A DNA stretch of 34,644 bases from Paulinella micropora. Its lineage: Eukaryota > Cercozoa > Imbricatea > Euglyphida. The notes beneath the pieces are model-generated. The model was given only the letters and a program-made list of their open reading frames with translations, did not search any database and had not been told where the DNA came from. Below, in pieces: positions 10,448-34,644 of the stretch. The stretch spans positions 1,520,952 to 1,555,595 of the forward strand of contig BJOX01000016.1 of NCBI GenBank assembly GCA_009731375.1. The letters are read 5' to 3'. The stretch's first letter is position 1; each line of letters opens with the position of its first letter. The translations under genes and the position numbers were made by a program.

Positions 10448-11335
10448 GTATGTATGTATGTATGTATGTATGTATGTATGTCTGTATGTATGTATGTATG
10501 TATGCATGTATGTATGCATGTATGTATGTATGTATGCATGTATGTATGTATGTATGTATGTATGTATGTATGTATGCATGTATGTATGCATGTGTGTATG
10601 TATGTATGTATGTATGTATGTATGTATGCACGTATATGTATGTATGTATGTACGTATGTACGTATGTATGTATGTATGTGTGTATGTATTTATGTCATGT
10701 ATGTCACGTATGTCATGTATGTCACGTATGTATGTATGTATGTATGTATGCATGTATGTATGTATCTATGTATCTATGTATCTATGTATCTATGTATCTA
10801 TTTCATGTATGTCATATATGTCATATATGTCATGTATGTCATGTATGTCATGTATGTCATGTATGTCATGCATGTCATGCATGTCATACATGTCATGCAT
10901 GTCATGTATGTCATGTATGTCATGTATGTCATGTATGTCATGTATGTCATGTATGTCATGTATGTCATGTATGTCATGTGTGTTATGTATGTCATGTATG
11001 TCATGTATGCCATGTATGTCATGTATGTCATGTATGTTATGTATGTTATGTATGTATGTATGTCATGTATGTCATGTATGTCATGTATGTCATGTATGTC
11101 ATGTATGCCATATATGTTATGTATGTCATGTATGTCATGTATGTCATGTATGTCATGTATGTCATGTACGTCATGTATGTCATGTATGTCATGTATGTCA
11201 TGTATGTCATGTATGTATGTATGTATGTATGTATGTATGTTTATGTAGAATGTCTGTTTCATGGCTGGGCGATGGTATGAGTGTGTATGCATGTATGCAT
11301 ATATACATATACATATATATATACATATATCTATA

Positions 11336-11419
<84 letters not shown>

Positions 11420-11536
11420 TGTATGTATGTATGCGCGTTCTACATATGTAGGTGGTATATATACATACATACATACATATATATATATATATGTACATGT
11501 AGGTGGTGTGTGTTTTGTTGCTGGGCGATGGTATGA
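10448..11536. repeat. (TATG)n, (CATGTATGT)n nonamer, TA and TCTA arrays
   Basis: TATG repeats to about 10800, a (TATGTCATG)n nonamer array to about 11215, then TATG, TA and TCTA tracts. Two copies of GCTGGGCGATGGTATGAG (about 11263 and 11520) interrupt the satellites. The second leads directly into the candidate exon at 11538. Confidence 0.9.
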
Positions 11537-11537
11537 G

Positions 11538-11582
11538 CGCCTTGGCCAGCTGCAAAGACACAAATCAGAACGTGACCAGCAG
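11538..11582 (+). CDS. Candidate upstream coiled-coil exon of the RmuC-like gene
   Basis: Between TATGAG and GTGAAA this 45-bp stretch reads RLGQLQRHKSERDQQ, a charged helical segment of the kind found before the RmuC domain. It would join in phase 0 to the exon at 13377 (ATEMKDSFSAIS). Support is indirect. A diverged partial copy at 12127-12165 reads GQLWQPETERDQN, in which the four codons for ERDQ differ only at third positions (GAA/GAG, CGT/CGC, GAC/GAT). Another copy of the 3' edge with its donor is at 11681-11698. The acceptor is weak and the sequence itself is too short to identify. Confidence 0.4.
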
Positions 11583-11647
11583 GTGAAAAAGCAATAAATA
11601 ACTGAATCATTCAAAATTTAAAATTCGAAAAAAGAAAAAAAATTCAG

Positions 11648-11679
<32 letters not shown>

Positions 11680-12165
11680 ATCAGAACGTGACCAGCAGGT
11701 GAAAAAGCAATAAATAAATGAATCATTCAAAATTTTAAAATTCGAAAAAAAAACAAAAAAAAAACAATAGATTCAGAACAACAACAACAACAGCATCATC
11801 AACAACAACACGGCAACACACAACAACCACAAAAACAGCAACAACAGCAACGACAAACAAACAAGCAAGCAAACAAGCAAGCAAACAAGCAAGCAAACAA
11901 GCAAGCAAACAAGCAACACACGAGGACAGCAGCAGCCACACAAGACAGAACGTGCTTAGAAGGCAGAACAAGAAATAAACGAATGATTAAAAAGAATCAA
12001 TAGATATAAAACAATAACAACAACAAAAAACAACAATAACAACAACAACAACAACAACAACAGCAACCACAGCAACAGCAACAACAAACAAACAAACAAA
12101 AAAACAAACAAACAAACAAACAAACAAGGCCAGCTGTGGCAACCCGAGACAGAGCGCGATCAGAA
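11583..12165 (+). repeat. (CAA)n-rich intron part with echoes of the 11538 exon
   Basis: TCAGAACGTGACCAGCAG plus the following GTGAAAAAGCAATAAATAA and about 40 more bases occur at 11565-11640 and again at 11681-11760, 116 bp apart. A degenerate third copy begins at about 11946. CAA, CAAG and CAAA arrays separate them. The last island, 12127-12165, is the diverged echo described for the candidate exon. Confidence 0.75.
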
Positions 12166-13229
<1,064 letters not shown>

Positions 13230-13376
13230 GCTGTATTCACCACACACTGCTTACTGCTTACTTGCTTACTTGCTTACTGCTTACTTACTTACTTACTGCT
13301 TACTGCTTACTGCTTACTGCTTACTGCTTACTGCTTACTACAAATTACTAACTCTTTCGTACTAACTACTGACCAG
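13230..13376 (+). repeat. (TTACTGC)n array and acceptor of exon A
   Basis: Heptamer and TTAC repeats lead into ACTAACTACTGACCAG, the acceptor of exon A. The same heptamer followed by nearly the same flank (CTAACTCTTTTTTACTAACC) is found at about 30985-31025, so this intron end exists twice in the window. Confidence 0.8.
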
Positions 13377-29603
<16,227 letters not shown>

Positions 29604-29613
29604 GTACTGCTCA

Positions 29614-29852
29614 TGAGAAGTTCCTATTTCTTAATCACAACGAACAATGACTTCAAGCGCTTCGATCTCAGTCAATGCTTACATCTCGATCTCAGTCGAT
29701 GCTTACATCTACAGCCTGTGTTATGGCTCATTAGAAAGCTCTTGAGGAGAGCTTTCAAACGAGCCACTACACACGCCCTCAAGATCAGAACCGCCTGAGA
29801 ACGAAGAGTTTGAAATCCTTGCTCATTGTGGTTAAGGACAAGGAACTTCTCA
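29614..29852. mobile_element. Foldback MITE-like element, copy 3
   Basis: 239 bp with the most complete ends: TGAGAAGTTCC at left, GGAACTTCTCA at right, 10 bp after the donor of exon H. It is homologous to the two other copies and carries an extra internal duplication (CGATCTCAGTC(A/G)ATGCTTAC). No clear target duplication is seen. Confidence 0.87.
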
Positions 29853-30051
29853 TTGCTATATTATGCGGCTAGCCACATATTCAACGCGTTTTGCGGGCGA
29901 GCCGGGCCGGCGAGCCCGAAGAACACGTCAAATTTGGCGCGCCGCACATGTAGTTTTATCGGTAAACTGACCATATTTGTGGAGGTGACCGATAAGTACT
30001 AATTACTAGCTACTAACTACTAAGTACTGACTAATAACTACTACCTATGCA
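29853..30051. other. Unassigned unique stretch, GC-rich then CTA-rich
   Basis: Contains GCGGGCGAGCCGGGCCGGCG and a TCGGT...ACCGA inverted pair, then TACTAACTACTAAG-type sequence resembling the acceptor region of exon A. No frame of note. Confidence 0.4.
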
Positions 30052-30095
30052 CACGCTTATTTGAATGCGCTGGAGGCCTCAGACGTTGTGCAGAG
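30052..30095 (+). pseudogene. Echo of exon H (3' two thirds) with donor
   Basis: Reads AYLNALEASDVVQ and ends CAGAG before GTACTGCTAACAC, the same donor as exon H. Changes: CTG/TTG, GCA/GCG and TCG/TCA are silent, two Ala to Val changes are not. It has no acceptor. Confidence 0.87.
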
Positions 30096-31050
30096 GTACT
30101 GCTAACACTAACCTGCTTACTGCTTACTGCTTACTGCTTACTGCTTACTTCTTACTTCTTACTTCTTACTTGCTTACTGCTTACTGCTTACTGCTTACTG
30201 CTTACTTCTTACTTCTTACTTCTTACTGCTTACTTGCTTACTGCTTACTGGTTACTGGTTACTGCTTACTGCTTACTGCTTACTTCTTACTTCTTACTTC
30301 TTACTTGCTTACTGCTTACTGCTTACTGCTTACTTCTTACTGCTTACTGCTTACTGCTTACTGCTTACTGCTTACTTCTTACTTCTTACTTGCTTACTGC
30401 TTACTGCTTACTTCTTACTTGCTTACTGCTTACTGCTGCCTGCTTACTGCTTACTTATTACTTGCTTACTGCTTACTGCTTACTGTTTACTTCTTACTTC
30501 TTACTTGCTTACTGCTTACTGCTTACTGCTTACTGCTTACTGCTTACTACTTACTTCTTACTTCTTACTTGCTTACTGCTTTGCTTACTGCTTACTGCTT
30601 ACTTACTTACTGCTTACTGCTTACTGCTCACTGCTTACTTCTTACTTCTTACTGCTTACTGCTTACTGCTTACTGCTTACTGCTTACTGCTTACTGCTTA
30701 CTTACTTACTTACTCACTGCTTACTGCTTACTGCTTACTTCAAACTTGCTTACTGCTTACTGCTTACTGCTTACTTGCTTACTTACTTACTTACTTACTG
30801 CTTACTGCTTACTGCTTACTGCTTACTGCTTCTTACTTGCTTACTTGCTTACTGCTTACTTGCTCTGCTTACTGCTTACTGCTTACTTCAAACTTGCTTA
30901 CTTCTTGCTTGCTTACTGCTTACTGCTTACTGCTTACTGCTTACTGCTTACTGCTTGCTTACTGCTTACAGCTTACTGCTTACTGCTTACAACTAATAAC
31001 TAACTCTTTTTTACTAACCGCTGACTATCAATGCTTATCTCAAGCGCTAG
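30096..31050 (+). repeat. (TTACTGC)n heptamer array
   Basis: About 880 bp of TTACTGC with TTACTTC and TTACTTG variants, starting directly from the donor GTACTGCT of the exon H echo. It ends with CTAACTCTTTTTTACTAACC, a copy of the flank before exon A. Then ATGCTTATCTCAAGCGC resembles the AYLNA part of exon H (weak). Confidence 0.9.
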
Positions 31051-31151
31051 TAATAGTAATAGTAATAGTAATAGTAATAGTAATAGTAAAAATAGTGATA
31101 ATGATAGTAGTAGTAGTAGTAATAGTAGTAGTAGTAGTATTACTAGTACTA

Positions 31152-31193
<42 letters not shown>

Positions 31194-31243
31194 TAATAAT
31201 CATAATAGTAATAATTTTAGTAATAATAATAGTAATAATAATT

Positions 31244-31279
<36 letters not shown>

Positions 31280-31440
31280 GTAATAATAATAGTAAGAGTA
31301 ATAATAATAGTAATAATGATGATAATAATAATAATAAGAATAATAATAAGAATAATAAGAATAATAATAATCACAATAACAATAATAATAATAATAATAA
31401 TAATAATGATGATGATAATAATGATAATAATAAAATATAT

Positions 31441-31498
<58 letters not shown>

Positions 31499-31516
31499 TA
31501 ATAATAACAATAAGTG

Positions 31517-31551
<35 letters not shown>

Positions 31552-31560
31552 CCCAATAGC

Positions 31561-31591
<31 letters not shown>
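31051..31591. repeat. (TAG)n/(TAA)n trinucleotide array
   Basis: TAATAG then TAA triplets with a TATATATGTATATATA interruption near 31435. The right part is the (TTA)n tail of the antisense SINE that follows. Confidence 0.95.
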
Positions 31592-31859
31592 GTGCTTCTC
31601 TGTCAATAGCTGATGCAAATCTGCACATGCTCCTCCATCGTCTCACCCGTGAGGGGAGTACGAAGAATTGACGATAGGCTCTAATGACACCCCCGCAAGG
31701 GCAGTTCCAACACTTCCAGACGGACCGGTATGTTCAATGAAAATACTGGTCCAGAAATAGACCGGTATGTTCAATGAAAATACTGGTGGCACCGACGGGA
31801 ATCGAACTGGCGACAGGGCCCAGATGGTAGAACTTGACCACTGGGCTATCACGGTGTCC
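31592..31859 (-). mobile_element. tRNA-derived SINE, copy 4, minus strand
   Basis: Reverse complement of the SINE described at 26408, with the internal duplication spaced by TATTTCTGGAC. Its head abuts the (ATT)n tail (31860-31887) of the minus-strand LINE, in the same orientation, so LINE tail and SINE lie head to tail. Confidence 0.92.
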
Positions 31860-31899
31860 AATAATAATAATAATAATAATAATAATAGGCTTCCTCAGA

Positions 31900-34440
31900 C
31901 TATAGCATCAGATCCAGATCCTGGACATGTGCCTCCATTGGGTCACTGGGGTCAGCCGATCCCAACAACGCATTGTCAGAACACCAAACAGACATAGCAG
32001 CAACAGCAACAGCAGGGGCAGATGGGGGCTGTGAAGTGCATGAAGAGCTAGATGCGAGGGTGTTAGCTGAAGAGAAGAACTCGGAGACACTACGCTGCGC
32101 TCCCGAACCCCTCTCTCTAGCCAGGACGTCCACACTGCGCGGACGGCCGCGCCGCGCAACATCAACGTCACTTGGGGGAGAGGGTGGGACAGAAGCTGAT
32201 GGAACCTCAGTGAGGTCAATCACCTCCTCGCCCCCATCCTCCACCCCAAGCTCCTCCCTTTTACCCTCCCTAGCAGACCAACACTCAGACACATATGATC
32301 CAAACAACACATCCAACTTTGGAGGGGGACGCAACGCTGTAACCCCTAACAACGCAGCAAGCCTAAAGTTACTGCGGAAGCGCGACTTCCCCTGAAAAAG
32401 CTTACAAAACAATCGTGATTGATCCACAGGCGACATATCATCCCAACCCTGCCGCACAGAGCCCTCCCGCTCCCGCCCAAGCAACACATCCTCCACCACA
32501 ACCTCACCGCCTACGACCTCACCACCCTCCTCACTCCCTCCATCCCCCTCAGCACCCCCCACAGCCATGCCACCGAGCCTCTGCATACTCAGCAACAGCT
32601 GCTTACGTCTCCCCTCATGCATGGGGCAATCCCATAAGAAGTGCGCAAGGGACTCATTGACATCATCATGACAACAGAAGCAGCGAGGGGACATGCCACT
32701 GACCAACTTGCTGCGGTACAACCGAAGGCGGTTGTTGCAGCTGAGCAACCTTCTCCGAAGCAGATTATAATGCGCATCATCAAGGGCTACCCATCTTGGG
32801 AACTCCTTAGTTCCAAAGACTTGTCTTAGGATGACTCGCAGGCCATCAGTAAGATCGCTGCCTGCCTCTCGCTTGTCCCACATCAGTTGCTGCACCATCT
32901 TGACGTCCTGCTGAAGGGCCCACTTGTCCACAGTCGAACTCCAACCCTCGAGGTCCTTCTCTGAGCTATTTAGGAGCTCCTGAAGCCCTTGTTGTAGATC
33001 CATTGAGTCCCTGATAGCGCCTTCGGCCTCCGCAGTCCAGTCGGATTTGACTTGAGATGCGATGACAGGAAATCGCTTCTCCGGTAGAACACGCAGCCGT
33101 CCATAGAACTTCAGTTGCGCCGCCCGCCGCAAACGCTCCGCACTCAAAGAGCGCGCCAGAAAGAGTGTAATCCACTTGCTTGTCTTAGGGCTGATGCCGA
33201 GAATCATCCTCATGGGGCGCAGCATTGCTGCCTCCAGCTTGGTGAGCTGCGATACGGGGGCACGCCAGACATCGAAGGCGTACTTCAGCTTGGCCCCCAC
33301 AAGTTGATTCCAGCACATGAGACGATACCTAGCTTGTATCTCACCTGCACACCACAAAGAGTACCAACCTGCGGTGGCGACTTCAGTGACACGCGTAGCC
33401 CGCAGGGCCTGCTCCTTCCACTTCAGGTCGTCGGTGATAACCACTCCCAGGTACTTGTACTGACTGGTGACACAAAGCTTCTGGCCGCGAAACCACACCA
33501 CGGGCTCACCTCGCTCCCTGATACTTGGTCGTTTCGCCTTGCTCGACGTGTAAATGGGCATGATTTCCGTCTTGCCGGGCTTCAAGTTGACTTCCAGCCG
33601 GTAATCTTCCGCGAACTTGGCCACAACATTGACCATCTTCTGGAGCTCGGTGCGACTGTGAGCGATGAGGGCCACGTCGTCCGCGTATAGAAGTGCCTTG
33701 ATGTCGTTCAGCCGCTTCACATCCGTGATCTTGAGGGCACTCGCCAGCCGATCACACAGCTCATCCATAAAGACGTTGAAGAGTGTGGGAGAGAGAGGGG
33801 ACCCCTGTTGGACGCCTACACCCTCCAGTACTTCGGGGGTGAGTGCTCCATCAACTAGCACTTGCGACGAAGTCTGCTCGTAGCACCTGCGTAGCGTGCG
33901 CCAGAACTTGCCCCTTACACCCAGCTTCCAGAGCCTCTCAAATAGGCCATCTCTCCAAACAGACGGGAAAGCCTTGCGTAGATCGACGAACAGGACATAC
34001 GACTCCCGCTTCTGCTGCTGACGCCCCTTCAACCTCTGCCAAAGGGTAAAGACCTGATCCGTAGTGCGACGCCCCGGGCGGAAGCCTCCCTGCTCTGGAC
34101 GTAGCTTATCCGGGCCATCCACGAAGAGCGTTAGACGAGTAGCTAATAAGGACAGATACAGCTTACCAAGGCAACTAATAATCGAGATATCCCTCCAGTT
34201 GTCAGGATCCGTAGGATCCCCACCCTTGGGGATATTGACGATGATTCCCTTGCCCCAAGCTTTTGGAGTCCTCTCGGCTTCTCGAATCCAGTTGAAGTAC
34301 TGCGTTAAGTAGCCATTGATGTAGGCGCCGCCATACTTGAGCATCTCGTTCTTCACTTTGTCCTCGCCACAAGCTTTGTGGTTATTCAGGGCACGTTGCC
34401 TTGCAAGGACCTCCTCTTGCGTGAACGGCTTGTCCAGCTC
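31900..34440 (-). CDS. LINE reverse transcriptase with C-terminal CCHC finger, partial
   Basis: Copies LINE RNA at the target site. The frame ends with TAG at 31900-31902 and is open back to a single in-frame TAG at 34441-34443. Beyond that it stays open to the window edge (QFHWNDRFRDEVARAMKEHE), so the amber codon probably disables an otherwise continuous protein. Residues numbered from the GTG at 34356: WGKGIIVNIPKGGDPTDPDN (about 34-53), QGGFRPGRRTTDQVF, DLRKAFPSVWR, GVQQGSPLSPTLFN, catalytic YADD at 224-227, KYLGVVITDD, then the finger CX2CX9HX4C at C559/C562/H572/C577. The tail is Gly/Ser/acid-rich and ends PMEAHVQDLDLML. The finger type fits APE-class LINEs, but the endonuclease itself is not visible. 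ATG starts in frame exist at M5 and later. Confidence 0.92.
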   Translation of the reverse strand, partial: ELDKPFTQEEVLARQRALNNHKACGEDKVKNEMLKYGGAYINGYLTQYFNWIREAERTPKAWGKGIIVNIPKGGDPTDPDNWRDISIISCLGKLYLSLLATRLTLFVDGPDKLRPEQGGFRPGRRTTDQVFTLWQRLKGRQQQKRESYVLFVDLRKAFPSVWRDGLFERLWKLGVRGKFWRTLRRCYEQTSSQVLVDGALTPEVLEGVGVQQGSPLSPTLFNVFMDELCDRLASALKITDVKRLNDIKALLYADDVALIAHSRTELQKMVNVVAKFAEDYRLEVNLKPGKTEIMPIYTSSKAKRPSIRERGEPVVWFRGQKLCVTSQYKYLGVVITDDLKWKEQALRATRVTEVATAGWYSLWCAGEIQARYRLMCWNQLVGAKLKYAFDVWRAPVSQLTKLEAAMLRPMRMILGISPKTSKWITLFLARSLSAERLRRAAQLKFYGRLRVLPEKRFPVIASQVKSDWTAEAEGAIRDSMDLQQGLQELLNSSEKDLEGWSSTVDKWALQQDVKMVQQLMWDKREAGSDLTDGLRVILRQVFGTKEFPRWVALDDAHYNLLRRRLLSCNNRLRLYRSKLVSGMSPRCFCCHDDVNESLAHFLWDCPMHEGRRKQLLLSMQRLGGMAVGGAEGDGGSEEGGEVVGGEVVVEDVLLGREREGSVRQGWDDMSPVDQSRLFCKLFQGKSRFRSNFRLAALLGVTALRPPPKLDVLFGSYVSECWSAREGKREELGVEDGGEEVIDLTEVPSASVPPSPPSDVDVARRGRPRSVDVLARERGSGAQRSVSEFFSSANTLASSSSCTSQPPSAPAVAVAAMSVWCSDNALLGSADPSDPMEAHVQDLDLML

Positions 34441-34644
34441 CTATTGCGTGTCTTCACCTACTTCGTGCTCCTTCATAGCCCGGGCCACCTCATCTCTGAA
34501 GCGATCGTTCCAGTGGAACTGCCGCTTAGCTTCGGCTTCCTCCCACTCCAGCGAGCCTGCTTCTGCACAGCACTCCACCACAACAGCCGCACTTGCCGGA
34601 TTTTCCCGTGGCTTCACCGAATTTTTCCGAAATTCCTCCCACCG
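34441..34644 (-). pseudogene. Upstream part of the same LINE frame, separated by one amber codon
   Basis: 68 codons in the same frame as the RT, starting at the window edge. They are glutamate- and tryptophan-rich (LEWEEAEAKRQFHWNDRF) and end EDTQ before TAG, after which ELDKPFTQEEVLARQ continues as a normal LINE linker. No shift is needed to restore the frame. Confidence 0.75.

Larger units (their letters stand above)
31888..34644 (-). mobile_element. Second LINE, 3' part, running off the right edge
   Basis: One long RT-containing frame on the minus strand, a 12-base 3' UTR (TCTGAGGAAGCC) and an (ATT)n tail at 31860-31887. The 5' end, including any endonuclease domain, lies outside the window. 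The RT is of a different lineage from the LINE at 1720-5599 and no REL domain follows it. Confidence 0.92.

Overview
The window is eukaryotic nuclear DNA, about 34.6 kb, dominated by microsatellites. It carries two different non-LTR retrotransposons, a tRNA-derived SINE family, a small foldback (MITE-like) element family, and GT-AG introns. Several runs of N mark assembly gaps (894-1080, 8134-8220, 12565-12727, 13025-13229, 21108-21241, 23267-23276, 27916-28168), all next to simple repeats. The species cannot be named from the sequence. A protist or alga with a repeat-bloated genome (for example a chromerid- or dinoflagellate-like lineage) would fit, but that is a weak inference.

The main result is a gene hidden among the repeats. 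Eight short exons on the + strand (13377-13487, 15418-15477, 17261-17330, 18641-18675, 18888-18947, 22540-22629, 28618-28668, 29533-29603) join in compatible phase into one open frame of about 182 codons. The frame reads as the core of a bacterial-type RmuC protein: a coiled-coil lead-in, then VRGRWGE, then [11 protein letters not shown], then RPDMVVRLP, then VVVDAK. The C-terminal part of the domain is not in the window. About 900 bp or less of exon is spread over 16 kb of intron.

The introns are not random satellite DNA. Around almost every exon there are serial partial copies ('echoes') of that same exon, often with its splice acceptor or donor, each separated by a microsatellite. The motif of each microsatellite matches the adjacent splice site: GTATGT with (TATG)n, GTACCTATATC with (TATATC)n, GTATAGATAGAG with (GATAGA)n, GTACTGCT with (TTACTGC)n. 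Many differences between echoes and exons are synonymous.

Layout. 1-313: copy of a dispersed repeat. 314-1703: TCTA and pentamer arrays. 1704-5615: complete insertion of a LINE with reverse transcriptase and a restriction-like endonuclease domain, flanked by a 16-bp target duplication. 5616-11500: TATG-type satellites holding three families of short exon-like units that may belong to the 5' part of the same gene. 11538-29603: the RmuC-like gene with its echoes, MITEs, SINEs and an unidentified retroelement-like repeat (17756-18556). 29604-31590: MITE, (TTACTGC)n and (TAA)n. 31592-31859: antisense SINE. 31888-34644: 3' part of a second LINE on the minus strand, whose last 60 bp resemble the SINE 3' end.
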